From positions 243,501 through 307,500 of the forward strand of contig CAUYUJ010019615.1 of NCBI GenBank assembly GCA_963575745.1: a stretch of 64,000 bases of DNA, in the 5' to 3' direction. How positions within the stretch are numbered: the stretch's first letter is position 1; the number at the start of each line of letters is the position of its first letter. Source of the stretch: Prorocentrum cordatum. Taxonomy: Eukaryota > Sar > Dinophyceae > Prorocentrales > Prorocentraceae. The notes under the pieces were generated by a model, which made no database searches, had not been told where the DNA came from, and worked only from the letters and a program-made list of their open reading frames with translations. Positions 40,167 through 49,979 of the stretch are shown one piece after another. A program made the translations under genes and the position numbers.

Positions 40167-40425
40167 CCTTGCCAAGCCAGGGAGGGCCAGGTCACCCCCA
40201 GGTGGCGCGAAGATTCAGGAGGGGAAAAAACACACAGACACAATTAATCGTCGATTTCCCAGAAGAAATGAGAAAATATGGGAAGCGAGGGGGGAGACAA
40301 ACACGCAGAAAATATAGGAAAAGATTGGGAATAGTTTCATTTGTGTGTATTTATTTGTGTGTCTCTTGGCCCCTTCATTCCTTGCCAAGCCAGGGAGGGC
40401 GAGGTCACCCCTAGGTGGCGCGAAG
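40167..40425 (+). mobile_element. Inserted element flanked by 46-bp direct repeats
   Basis: CCTTGCCAAGCCAGGGAGGG through GGTGGCGCGAAG occurs at 40167-40212 and again at 40380-40425 with two mismatches. The 167-bp insert has ACACACAGACACAATTA near one end and TTTGTGTGTATTTATTTGTG near the other, an inverted-repeat design. A second copy of the insert is at 40894-41074. A 46-bp duplication is far longer than normal transposon duplications. Confidence 0.8.
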
Positions 40426-40882
40426 GTGATCGCCTTTCGTCGCCGCTTGGGTTGGAGGGGCGCCCTCTCCCGTCTGAAGGCGGCGCGAGGGTGCGAAGGC
40501 AACCGCGCGCCGCGGATCTCGGGGCGCGATGCGCAATGTTGGGTAGCCCAGGAAGGGCGTGCACACCGATCCTGGTCGAATGATGGGCCTGCCCTGGGAT
40601 CCGAGATGATGCGAGGTTATACAAGAAGGAGAAGTAAGACCAGTGTCCTTGATCGTTTTTTTAATCATTGTTTCGCCGATCGGTGCGGGCCCTCGCCCTC
40701 CCCCCCCCTCCCCCCCCTCTGGAGTAGATCTTGGCTGCCTTTGGCGCCCGTTTCAAGCAGGTGGAGCCTCCCCCTATAGGACGCACTGCTGCAAGCAGTC
40801 GCGCGAAGCAGAGGTCTGGAGCCAGACCCCCCCCCCTCCCCCCCCCCGTCCGCCCACTGCCGCAGCGCCGAAAAAAAAAAAT

Positions 40883-41085
40883 GCTCCCCGATCTCAGGAG
40901 GGGAAACAAAAACACACAGACACAATTAGTCGTCGATTCCCAGAAAATATGGGAGAATATGGGAAGTGGGGGGAAGAAAAAAACCCAGAAGACATGGGAA
41001 ACTATGGGGAACCTTTTTAATTTGTGTGTATTTGTTTGTGTGTCCTCGGGCCCCCTGAGAAGTCGCTCAGAATCGCTCCCCGATC
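40883..41085 (+). mobile_element. Second copy of the ACACACAGACAC element, 11-bp duplication
   Basis: GCTCCCCGATC flanks both sides (40883-40893 and 41075-41085). The inner ends are AACACACAGACACAATTAGT and AATTTGTGTGTATTTGTTTG. The middle repeats ATATGGGAGAATATGGGAA-like sequence. Confidence 0.75.
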
Positions 41086-41220
41086 CTCCGCCTGCTGCAC
41101 GTCTCGAGCCGGCGGGTCGATCCGCGAGGGCCCCGAGGGGCCCGGAGCGAGGCAACAACATCGCCCGCCGCGGCAGAAGGCGGCGCCGGGCTCTCGGGAC
41201 ACGCCTTGGGTTAGGCTTAC

Positions 41221-41404
41221 GTCGGGCGTGTCCCCCTACAGGGGGATTTCCGACGAAAAATAAGACATACCCCAAACATGCCCCAAAAAGGTTAAAAAAA
41301 TACTAACAACTAGTCCCCGGACTATGTTTGGATCATGTTTGGATAATTTTTGGCGTATTTTTTCTTGGTCGTTGAAAATCCCCCTGTAGGGGGACAGGCC
41401 CGAC
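41221..41404 (+). mobile_element. TIR element, GTCGGGC family (copy 3)
   Basis: Best inverted repeat of the family. The ends are GTCGGGCGTGTCCCCCTACA and TGTAGGGGGACAGGCCCGAC, continuing as GGGGATTTCCGACGAAAAAT against TTTTTTCTTGGTCGTTGAAAATCC-like sequence. The core TTTGGATCATGTTTGGAT is AT-rich. The whole element can fold. Confidence 0.92.
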
Positions 41405-41639
41405 TGAAGGTTAGGCCCATGCCAAGAAACACCCTGCTCGCCTCCAGGTTGCCTCGGGTTTCGTGGTTTTCGATGGCTCTGCCACGGGACGCGTGACGTT
41501 TTCACACCAGGAATCAGTGGACGTCCTAGGGTCTCAGGGTTGGGTTTCTTGTGGGAGGTCTCTTGTGGACTGGCCTCCCCTATATGCTTTTCGGGTCCTA
41601 CTCTGAGTGCCTCGATAGTTCTGGGGTGACAAAGAGTCT

Positions 41640-41835
41640 GGCGGGGGGGCCCTGTAGTTCAGAGGGGGGGCCCTGTAGTCAGGGGGGGGTGTCCTTGTAG
41701 TCTGAGGGAGGGGGGGCCTTGTAGTCCAGGCGGGGAGCCCTTGTAGTCTGGGGGGGGCCCCTGTAGTCCGGGGGGACGGCCCTTGTAGTCCAGGGGAGGG
41801 GCCCCTGTAGGCTGGGGGGCCCCTGTAGCCCGAGG
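41640..41835 (-). repeat. ~27-bp minisatellite, CCCTGTAGTC(C/T)GGGGGG
   Basis: About eight units containing CC(C/T)TGTAG(T/C)C with G-rich spacers of variable length. Confidence 0.9.
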
Positions 41836-42028
41836 GCCCACAAACTATTGAGGCATACTCGGAGTAGCTCAGGTCTCCGGCGGCAGTTCGGGACGGTCCG
41901 GGCCATCCCTCGGCGAGACGCAGTTGTTGGAGAGCATCCCGAGGTTGGAAAGCCACCGACAAGCAGTGAAAGCGTGTGAAATTCCGAACCTCGAAGCCTA
42001 CCTTCGGACGGGGCTAGGACCAGGATAA

Positions 42029-42178
42029 GTCCGTTCCAGAGCGTTCTGGAACGCGTTCCGAGCGTTTTGGAACGCTCTCAGAAGGCCTTGGCGCCCGAGA
42101 CATCCTCCGAAGCGGCCGGATCTCAGAGATTTTGGATGTATCCTCACCCGATTTGGTCCTCGCCCTGGCCTCGCTTTC
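42029..42178 (+). mobile_element. GCGTTCC palindromic element
   Basis: GTTCCAGAGCGTTCTGGAACG and nested copies, then GGCGCCCGAGACATCCTCC, GGATCTCAGAGATTTTGGAT and CCTCACCCGATTTGGTCCTC. It ends about 30 bp before the acceptor of exon E. Confidence 0.8.
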
Positions 42179-42206
42179 TTGCCTCCGAAGCTGGCAGCCC
42201 TCCCAG

Positions 42207-42427
42207 GAGGCGCTGCTGGGGCCCCACTGGGGCGACCTGCGCGCGCTGCTCGCCGCGCGGTGCGGGCGCCGCGATGACGCGCGCTGGGCGGCCGAGGCGG
42301 CAGCGCTGCGGCGCCTGCTGCGCCCGCTGCTGGAGCCGCGGCTTGTGGTCGAGGTCCTCGAGGTCGGCGTCGACGTCCGAAGCCTGCCCTCGCCCATCCA
42401 CGACTCGGGCAATTTGATGGGCGGCGG
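42207..42427 (+). CDS. Candidate exon E of the unrecognised gene
   Basis: Open in phase 0 from an acceptor ending CCTCCCAG. It reads EALLGPHWGDLRALLAARCG, then RRDDARWAAEAAALRRLLRP and LLEPRLVVEVLEVGVDVRSL. It is Ala/Leu/Arg-rich, like exon D, but with Trp, His and Val in a sensible pattern. Possible GT donors follow VVE (near 42354) and VLE (42363). If neither is used the frame runs up to the element at 42428. Whether it belongs with exons A-D across the AP2 gene is unknown. Confidence 0.5.
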
Positions 42428-42592
42428 GGGTAGCCTCGAGATCCTGGCGACCCAGTTTTCGAGCCAAGCGTTTTCGCTGCATTTCGCGCCCCGGGGCCCT
42501 CACCGATCGATCCTGCTCGAAAAGGGTCTGGTCTGGTCCGGGGGTCTGGCCTGGTTTGCAACGTCGGATCTCTGGCAGTATACGGCTCGGAG
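42428..42592 (-). mobile_element. GAAATGG/GCCCGGCTCGAAAA element, inverted copy
   Basis: Reading on the minus strand: GAGATCCGACGTTGCAAACC, CAGACCCCCGGACCAGACC, GATCGGTGAGGGCCCCGGGG, GCGAAATGCAGCGAAAACGC and TGGGTCGCCAGGATCTCGAG. Same order as at 27941 and 58796. Confidence 0.8.
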
Positions 42593-42670
42593 TTCGTCCA
42601 GCGCGTGGAGAAAGCCGAGCACTGCCCCCGCCTCTCGATTTAAGAAAATCCATGCTTGACGGGGGTGGAG

Positions 42671-42812
42671 CTCGGATGTCGCGCCCTACGAGGCCGCCCA
42701 CCGCTCGGGCCGGGGCATGGGCCCGCTGCACCAAGGCTGCCGGCTGCACGCAAACGGGTGGCCCGCCCCTTCGAGGTTTGCGCCTCGCCGGGGCGCTCTG
42801 CGGGGGGCCCAG
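42671..42812 (+). CDS. Candidate exon F of the unrecognised gene
   Basis: Between an acceptor ending GGGTGGAG and a GT donor after GGGCCCAG. One frame reads SDVAPYEAAHRSGRGMGPLH, then QGCRLHANGWPAPSRFAPRR. The downstream TCGTCCCGAACGGCCGC is also found in the P450 intron near 3987, so an element begins right at the donor. Borders rest on this and on composition only. Confidence 0.4.
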
Positions 42813-43164
42813 GTCGTCCCGAACGGCCGCTGGGGCCCCGAGTTCTGGGATGACCGCGAAGGTCGCTAAGGGGATAGGGGCTTTAGAAGTGGATGGCGAT
42901 CTAATTCCTAAGCAGGTTACAGCTGGCCTAACCTGCCATAGAAGTAGGTAACAGGTGCCCTAACCTGTTGCGGCGGATTGCTTACTCTGCCAAGGGTGTG
43001 GAGCCCACGAAGACAGGTTGAATTCAGATATCAATAACCCACTTTAGAGTCTGCGTCTAAGCCCTTTATCCCCTCAGCAGCCGACGTGGTCATGTCAGCT
43101 ATGACCCGAAATCTGGCAGAACCTTGAGATCCTGGGCGGCATTTGCCATGCTTCGGGCCCCTGG

Positions 43165-43405
43165 TACCTCACGGATAGGTCCGGCTCGAGAAATGCCGCA
43201 GGAGGATGGGGTCCAGGGCTCGGCAATTGTTTTAACGATGTTGTTGGGTACCACACGGATAGATAAGGCTCGACAAATGCCGCAGGAGGATGGGGTCCAG
43301 GGCTCGGCCGTGTTTTACACGATGTTATTGGGTACCTCACGGATAGGTCCGGCTCGAGAAATGCAACAGGAAGAGGGGGTCCAGAGCTCGGCAGTTTTTG
43401 TTTAA
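43165..43405 (+). repeat. Three tandem ~83-bp units with GAGGATGGGGTCCAGGG
   Basis: Units with TACC(T/A)CACGGATAG, GCTCGA(G/C)AAATGC and GGGGTCCAG(G/A)GCTCGGC repeat three times, each ending TTT(A)ACGATGTT. The motif also occurs in the GAAATGG/GCCCGGCTCG element family. Confidence 0.85.
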
Positions 43406-43419
43406 CGATGTTCTTATTG

Positions 43420-43467
43420 CTGCTGCTGTTGATGGTGTTGTTGTTGTTGTTGTTGTTGTTGTCGTCG

Positions 43468-43555
<88 letters not shown>

Positions 43556-43790
43556 CGTCGTCGTCGTCGTCGTTGTTGTTGTTGTTGTTGTTGTTGTTGT
43601 TAGTGTTGTTGTTGTTGTTGCTGCTGCTGTTGTTGTAAGTGTTGTTGTTGCTGCTGTTGTTGTTGTTGGTGTTGTTGTCGTTGTTGTTGTGGTTGTTGTT
43701 GTTGGTGGTGTTGTTGTTGCTGCTGCTGTTTTTGTGGTTGATGTCGTTGTTGGTGTTGTTGTTGTTGATGGTGGTGGTGATGGTGTTGTT
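43420..43790 (+). repeat. (GTT)n array
   Basis: About 370 bp of GTT triplets with GTC, GCT and GGT variants. Confidence 0.97.
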
Positions 43791-43859
43791 CTCTCAGTCC
43801 TAAAGAATAGCTGTTAAAGTGTTGCCCCTGGTAAAACATGTGTTTTTCAATTGGAGTGC

Positions 43860-44180
43860 CCCTCCTGGGGCTCGCACCCTGTTAGTTATTATAGAACATG
43901 TTCCTCCTTAAACTGCGCCCCTGGCTTCCCGAATACAACAACGGCCCACGCTTTCTTCCTCTTCTCAATATATTCCCAAATCGCGTTCTCGCGCGGGACT
44001 TCCTCACAAGTTTTTCCGGAATCGCGCTCTTGCGTGGGACGTCCTGGCAATTTATTCAGACGCTGCGCTCTCGACACTCAGGAATCACGCTCTCGCTTTG
44101 GCCTTTCTCGCGATTTACTTGGGAATCGCGCCATCGCTCGAGACTCCTCGCGATTCATGCAGGACTCTCGCTTCAGCAAC
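43860..44180 (+). repeat. Degenerate repeat, AATCGCGCTCTCGC
   Basis: Units such as AAATCGCGTTCTCGCG, GGAATCGCGCTCTTGCG, GGAATCACGCTCTCGC and GGAATCGCGCCATCGC recur about every 50-60 bp. Confidence 0.6.
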
Positions 44181-44479
44181 CCGCCTGCTCGACCTGGCCA
44201 CCGACCCGCCCGTTAGGATCTACCCTCACGATCAGCCCGTCTCGTTCTGCCACGTGCTTCCTGCTCCTAGCCCCCCTCCTGCTAATGTCTCTCGTGCTTC
44301 ATCATTATATCTCCCCCTTCTATCCGTCCTCTCTTCCCCTGTTTGAAGGGCTGCGCAATTACACGTGGCAGGTAAGGATTATATCCCCCAAGGGAGTGAC
44401 GAAGAGGGCGGGTGTTGTGGGTTTGGGATATATGTGTTGACTGGCACACGAGCAGGTAAGATCGAACAGTCTTAAACTG

Positions 44480-44589
44480 ATAGTTGTTGTTGTTGTTGTT
44501 GAAGTTGTTGCCGTTGATGTTGTTGGTGATGTTACGGTTGTTGTGGTTGATGTTGTTGTTGGGGATGATTGTGTTGATGATGATGATGC

Positions 44590-44665
<76 letters not shown>

Positions 44666-44695
44666 GGTGGTGGTGGTGGTTGTGGTGTTGCTGTG
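44480..44695 (+). repeat. (GTT)n-(GAT)n-(GGT)n compound microsatellite
   Basis: Three adjoining triplet arrays: GTT (44483-44570), GAT (44571-44650) and GGT (44651-44690). Confidence 0.97.
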
Positions 44696-45125
44696 TTTCT
44701 TGTGTGACGTCAGATCTCTAGTTTGCTTTACCCCTGCTCGGCATCCCCCGAAGCATGGTCCTGCGGCGCGCGCGCTCGCAGAGACTCCTGCAGGATGCGC
44801 TCTGTGGCGTGCGGGCTGTGGCCAGACCGCCCGGGTCCCCACCGAGAAGACTGAATGCTGTACCCGAGAACCCCTCGGGGGGCGAGCAAAGGCCCCGGTG
44901 GCGCGCGTGGTCTACAACATTCCCTCCCCGGGGCGCGGTTCTTCGTGTACCCACAGTGGCCCCGGGCGGTGTAATCCGACTGTGGCGGGGAGGGTGTGGC
45001 ACACAATCTGCTATGAGGTGCTTGTGCTGAATGTTCGGTTCGGACGCGCGCCTCCGAGGGGAGGCGTGCGACCCACGAGTCCTCGGACGCGCGCCTCCGA
45101 GGACTCGTAGGTCCTCCTGCGTCCC
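44696..45125. other. No gene supported; 19-bp direct repeat
   Basis: CGGACGCGCGCCTCCGAGG occurs twice (about 45043-45062 and 45087-45106), around a CTCGGA-rich palindrome. The rest is unique GC-rich sequence open on both strands. Confidence 0.5.
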
Positions 45126-45129
45126 ATGT

Positions 45130-45470
45130 GCCACACCGCCCCAGACCTCGGGAGGTCTTCGATCCCTTCGTTTGTCCTCGCTTTCGGCCTCTTGGGGGGC
45201 CGCTATCGGGCCCATGATCATCAAAAACGGATCTGGGACGCAAAACTGCCCCTGGAGAACGGTTCGGGAGCTGCGGGGCCCCAGGTTGACAAAATCAGAT
45301 CGGAGGACTTCAGGGCCCAAGCGGCGCAAGGCTTTTGGCAGTTTCGGGCCTCCGCGAGGGCCTGGGCCGTCATGCAGGCCGTCAGGCAACGCCTCGGGAT
45401 GCAACACCGGCCCCGGGGGAAGGGGTCGGAACATTCGGGGGTCCACGTTTCGAGCAAATGTCATGATGTC
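45130..45470 (+). mobile_element. Nested or tandem elements of the GAGGTCTGGACC family
   Basis: AGACCTCGGGAGGTCTTCGA, TTTCGGCCTCTTGGGGGGCC and ATCAAAAACGGATCTGGG, then a second set with GGGCCTCCGCGAGGGCCTGG and GGGGAAGGGGTCGGAAC, ending CATGATGTCGAAG. It seems to be two diverged copies. Confidence 0.5.
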
Positions 45471-45514
45471 GAAGTTTTGGTGATCGAGCAGCCCTGCGAC
45501 AGTGCCCCTGTGGT

Positions 45515-45610
45515 GCGGGTCCTCCTCCTCCTCCTCCTCCTCCTTCCTCTCCTCTTCCCTCTCACCCTTCCCCTCCTCCTCCTCCTCCTCCTCTTCCTCC
45601 TCCTCCTCCG
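45515..45610 (-). repeat. (CTC)n microsatellite
   Basis: CTC triplets with CTT interruptions. Confidence 0.95.
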
Positions 45611-45696
45611 ACCAGGGTCCCCCGATCGCCGAGTGCGATGCGACAACAGCGGCTTGTGCGCCCTGGTTTGCCGCCCTTCCCCCCTCCCCAGACCCC

Positions 45697-45850
45697 CGAC
45701 GTCGTGATTGTTTCGCAGCGCGGGTCTCCAGAGGTCTCGACCAATGCCTTGGGACCGGCTGTTTATCCCGTGTTGTTTTGGCGACCCCATGGCCGGCGAG
45801 GGCCCCCAGAGGACGAAAACAGGAAAAAGACACCTTCGGTCTTGATGTTT
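45697..45850 (+). mobile_element. GAGGTCTGGACC-family element
   Basis: CCCCGACGTCGTGATTGTTT, CGGGTCTCCAGAGGTCTCGA, GGCCCCCAGAGGACGAAAAC and CTTCGGTCTTGATG. Confidence 0.65.
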
Positions 45851-45949
45851 TTGGCGACGCAAAGAGGTTTTGGGCCCCGCGCTCCACCCTCCACCCAGCC
45901 GCCTACCCAGAGGCCTACCTAGAGGCCACTCTCTCGCCCATAGGGCCGC

Positions 45950-46060
45950 TCTTGGCGTGCACGGCCGAGGCTGGCTCTTGGTCCGGCAGTTCCTGGCTGA
46001 CGTGCCGGAGCCGCAGCCGGCGCCGCTGCGCGGGGGGCGGGCGCCGCCGGCGGCGACATC
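45950..46060 (+). CDS. Coding-like GC-rich segment (tentative)
   Basis: One + frame reads VHGRGWLLVRQFLADVPEPQ, a protein-like string unlike the neighbouring repeats. It then becomes Pro/Ala/Arg-rich. No good splice pair and no recognised family. Confidence 0.2.
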
Positions 46061-46104
46061 CAGGGCGCTGCTGGGGGGGGCCTGAGCCGCAGCCCGGGCA
46101 GCGC

Positions 46105-46280
46105 CGCACATAGGCGCCGGCATAGATTTTCGGAGCCGCAGGCCCCCACATGGGCACAGGCACAGACAAGGTATATATTGGGGCTGAGCATAGACTATGC
46201 ACAGGCTGGGCATCGGCACAGACATAGGCACAAGGCACAGGCGTAGACTGGGCACAGACTAGGCACAGGCATGGCCCGTT
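46105..46280 (+). repeat. Degenerate GCACAGGCA(C/T)AGAC repeat
   Basis: About twelve units of the type GGCACAGAC or GGCATAGAC, 9-14 bp apart. Confidence 0.75.
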
Positions 46281-46335
46281 GGGGCAGCGCCGCTTCGCCG
46301 CATGGCCGAAGATGAAGCAACGCCGCAGGCACAAG

Positions 46336-46484
46336 CTTTCGGAGTCCTGCGCGGACTTCTAGGATCGGCGCTGCCCCCCCCCCCACCCCCCACCCCTGGC
46401 GGCGCCGCCAGGCGCCGCCCCTGGCGCGCTCCGCGAGCAGAAAGGCCCAGCGCCGATCCCGAAAGTCTGCGCGGATCTCCGACA
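46336..46484 (+). mobile_element. GATCCGCGCGG palindromic element
   Basis: CTTTCGGAGTCCTGCGCGGA and TAGGATCGGCGCTG on the left; CAGCGCCGATCCCGAAAG and TCTGCGCGGATCTCCGACAG on the right. The core GGCGGCGCCGCCAGGCGCCG is itself palindromic. Confidence 0.85.
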
Positions 46485-47714
46485 GTTTTTATGCAGTCTT
46501 GTTCTCAGGGAAGCATCGGCACAAAAGCACGGCAAGAAACGCTGAGTGTCGCTTCCTATGCCGGCGAGAGTAATCCAGCAGGGATAATAAAGTTCGGGGC
46601 CCAGGAAGGAAAATAGTTGTTCCTGGAAATATCGATGTTAGGATGTCTGGATCGGCTTTGACGAGCCTCCATGATGGAGCCTCCCTGATCCTTCTTGAGG
46701 GCCTCCCTGGAGATGTGGGAAGAGCACAACTCCTATGACATCCTATGGTGAAGTGGTACACTGGTCCCTCTCGGGGCGCCTCCTTGGAGATGTCGGATGA
46801 GCACAACTACTGTGAAGTACGATGGTGAAGTGTTACATTGGATTCTTTCGGGGGGCCTCCGTGGAGGAGAGAGGAGAAGGAGGATGAGGATTTTCAGAAC
46901 ATGTAGAAGTCTCTGACCTATCATACTGCGCCGCTCCGAAAGTTTCCCCAATTTCGCCACCGTGCTCGCCGGGGCCATCTGGGATTGCGCGCGCAGGATG
47001 AGACTCGCGGGGTCCGAGGGCGGATGGGGGCGATGTCGCGAGGGCAGAGTCGGCGCGCGGATGGGCAGGCCGGCACCCCGTTTGGCCGGAGGGGCCCAGT
47101 ACAATGCAAGGGCAGAGCGCAACCCCTGCCCGGGGTCACGGGATCGGGTTCCCTTTCGGAATTCAAAATTTAAAATCCCAAACGGTGTACGGACCCGAGA
47201 ATGAGCAAACGGCATAGGACCTCCTCGAAAAAACTTTGGGGTTCGGTCATGCGACGACCCGAAAATTTTATCGACCTATCTGAAAGTGGCCAAATCAATG
47301 GGACTTGTGCCAACACAAATTCCGGGTCCAGTTCGAACGGCCCGAAAATGTGCGAACCGCCTCGGACTTTTCGCAAAAAAAACATCGATCTCGACGTCTT
47401 CGGGTCCACTCCGAGAAACCGAACATGGGCAAACCGCCTAGAACATCCGATGGCAAATGGTTTTTCGGTGGTTCCGGACCTCGTCCGAAGGAGCCGCCGA
47501 TGGGCCGACCGTGCAGGACTTCCTGCACAAGAAACGGTTTCCCGGGTGAGCCACTGTCAAGCGGGATCGCGCCGCTCGCGGGATCGGGGTTCGCGCGGGG
47601 GCGCGGTTGCTCGCGCTTGTCCAGGAGGCGCGCGTCCCCGCGCCTTTCCAGCATCGCGTTTGCTCTGCATTCGCGCGGCGCCCCTTCTATCAAATCGGAA
47701 TAAACTTTCGGAAC
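46485..47714. other. Mostly unique sequence, no gene supported
   Basis: Two GGGGCGCCTCC(T/G)TGGAGATGT-type units repeat at 46680-46870 (TATGGTGAAGTG(G/T)TACA). 47215-47600 has repeated CCGAAAATTT / GGCCGACCGT-like segments. Open frames on both strands lack recognisable domains. Confidence 0.3.
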
Positions 47715-47855
47715 GCCGATGTATTCTATGTGCAAGAACTGAACGACCCGTGGTGGTTGTCAAAGCGTCGTGTAGGACTACTCTTGGCCGTTGCCTTTTC
47801 GGAGATGATCAACGCCTGGGATAAGATCGTCCTGGCGAAGGACTCAACCATGTGC
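47715..47855 (+). CDS. Coding-like segment (tentative)
   Basis: A + frame reads NADVFYVQELNDPWWLSKRR, then VGLLLAVAFSEMINAWDKIV and LAKDSTMC. That is a natural-looking string with a hydrophobic stretch LLLAVAF. No domain or fixed borders. It could be an exon of an unrecognised gene inside the HSP70 intron. Confidence 0.3.
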
Positions 47856-47914
47856 AGTTGTGAGTATCGCAGTTGTGGGTATCGTCCTCGGTGAACCTTT
47901 CTCTCTCTGGTGCC

Positions 47915-48905
47915 ACGCCGCGTGTGACTGGTGTGCCAACACACGGTTTCTTACGCCATGCGGACGCTGCCACCAGAGCCGCCGGTGGAGCCCCATGTGA
48001 GGCCACGAAACGTGTGAGGGGTGTGCCGACATGCAGGGTGGAACCGCGTGCGGGCGTTACCAATGGGGCCTTCGGTGGAGCTCCCTTTGGGGCCACGAAA
48101 CGTGTGAAGGTGCGCCGAAATGGAAGTGGATCTGCATGCGGACCCTGCCACTGGGGCATTCGGTGGAGCACCCAGTGGGGCAATGAAACGTGTGAGGGGT
48201 GCGCCGAGCTGAAGCTGGAAATGCATGCGGACCCTGCCAGTGGGGCCTTCTGTGGAGCACCTCGTGGGGCCACCGAACGTGTAAGGGGTGCGCCGAAATG
48301 GAGGTGGAACTGCATGCGGACTCTGTGATTGGGCCTTCGGCTGAGCTCCTTATGAGGCCACGAAACGTGTGAGGGGTGCGCCGAATTGGAGGTGGAACTG
48401 CATGCGGACCCTGCCACTGGGGCCTTCGGCAGAGCACCCTGTGTGGCCTTGGAACTTACGATGGGAGCGCCGCAATGGGGATGGAACTGCATTCGGACCC
48501 TGCCTTGGATCGAGCACCCTATGAGGCCACGAAACGTGTAAGGGATGCGCCGACATGAATTTGGAACTGCACGCGGACCCTGCCACTGGGGCCTTCGGTG
48601 GAGCACCCTATGGAGCCAGTGGTGTGCCGACATGGAGGTGGAACTGCATGCGGACCCTGCCACTGGGGCCTTCTGCGGAGCACCCTATGAGGCCACGAAA
48701 CGTTTGAGGATCGTGCCAAAATGGGAGTGGAACCGCATGCGGACCCTGCCGCTGGGGCCTTCCGTGGGGCTTCCTATGGGGCCACGAAGCGTGTGAGGGG
48801 TGTGATGAAATGGGAGTGGAACCGCATGCGGACCCTGCCACTGGCGCCTTCGGTTGGGCCCCCTATGGGGCCACGAAACGTGTGAGGAGCGTGCCAGTGC
48901 GTCTC
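47915..48905 (+). repeat. ~90-bp minisatellite, about 11-12 units
   Basis: The unit has GGCCACGAAACGTGTGAGGG, a GTGCCGAAATGGAGGTGGAA-like part, TGCATGCGGACCCTGCCA and GGGGCCTTCGGTGGAGC. Period is 85-92 bp. Many units are near 90 bp, so frames stay open across several units on the minus strand, with a 30-residue repeat containing GSACSSTS. Confidence 0.93.
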
Positions 48906-48929
48906 ACATGACAATGGGGGGCTCGGGAC

Positions 48930-49460
48930 TGTGTGGTTTTCCAAACTCGTTCTGCAGCCGGCCCAGGGGTGGAGGAGGGGCTCCCGTTTCCATCTGCGGA
49001 TGGGGGCCGGCGGCCGGGGTGGCCTCGGCTGGGTCCTGGGGGGCCTATAGGACGTAGGAGCCGCTTCGTAGGACGAGGGTGCCAATCTGCCAGAGGTGTT
49101 GAGCCTGGGCGAAGAGGTCCAGCTCCACCGCTCCCTCCGCGGCTCTGACGCGAGGCGCGGCCGCGCGCTCCCGCGGCTCAGAAGTAGCCCCGGAGAGTGC
49201 CCGGGGGGGAGGTGTCGGTGGCTTGGAGGGTGGCGGCCCAGGCCTCCGGCCTCCCGCGCACATGCAGGAAGGGCCCTGCCTTCGAGGGTCGAAGGGGTTG
49301 GTGTCTCGCACGCGGCGGAAGGCCGGCGGAAGGAAGGCAAGGGCAGCTCCGCTGGCGGAGGCCGGCGGAAGCTGGCGGCAGCAAGGGAGAAACGTAGGGG
49401 AGGCCTAGTCCAGCGCCGTCCGCACGGCAGTTGAGAGCCCCACACGAGGCTTCCTGCGCC
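48930..49460. other. GC-rich segment, coding uncertain
   Basis: Open frames on both strands. A minus frame (about 49050-49130) reads VELDLFAQAQHLWQIGTLVL, which looks protein-like, but there is no domain or splice evidence. Confidence 0.25.
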
Positions 49461-49689
49461 GATTGGTCATTGGCGTAGTGCGCTACGTACGGGAGCACAG
49501 GAGAGGCGACCCCCGGGTGGCAGCACTTTGGGGGCCCAGGGGTTCCCGCATCGGCCACACCGAGGCGGGCGTTTGTCCCCTTCGGCATCGGGGCGCCGCT
49601 TTTCTGGGCCCCTGGGGGCCATCGAGCCCAGCTCGGGCTGATGCGCTGGTCCCTGGGATGGAGGTCTATGTCGGCCGGGGCTGGGCCGA

Positions 49690-49819
49690 GGACCAATCCG
49701 TTCCAGAGCGTTCCCGAACGCCCCGAGAAGACCGCGGCGCCCGAGACGTCCTCCAGAGCCGCGAGATCTCAGGGATCCTCGATTTATCCTCCCCCGATGT
49801 TTGTCCTCGCCCTCGCCTC
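49690..49819 (+). mobile_element. GCGTTCC palindromic element (copy 4)
   Basis: CCGTTCCAGAGCGTTCCCGA, GCGGCGCCCGAGACGTCC, GAGATCTCAGGGATCCTCGA and the tail TTTGTCCTCGCCCTCGCCTC. Confidence 0.8.
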
Positions 49820-49962
49820 CAGACGCCCCAAAAGGCCCCCAAGAAAGCTTCAAGACGGCCGAGCCGGGCCCCATGATCGCCCACGAGAGCCCCAAGACAT
49901 CCCATAATGGAACCGGGCTCCTCGATTTATCCTCCCCCGATGTTTGTCCTCGCCCTCGCCTC
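49776..49962 (+). repeat. 44-bp exact duplication around a 99-bp filler
   Basis: Positions 49776-49819 and 49919-49962 are the same 44 bp (TCCTCGATTTATCCTCCCCC through CGCCCTCGCCTC). The 99 bp between them match, with few changes, about 54856-54947 inside the 1.9-kb repeat copy 2 (AGACGCCCCAAAAGGCCCCC through AGCCCATAATGAAACC). Confidence 0.92.
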
Positions 49963-49979
49963 GTCTTGCGATTGCATTC

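Noticed and set aside
47915-48905. CRISPR-like or satellite structure with 90-bp period
   Set aside because: There is no alternation of conserved repeat and unique spacer; the whole unit repeats with similar divergence.
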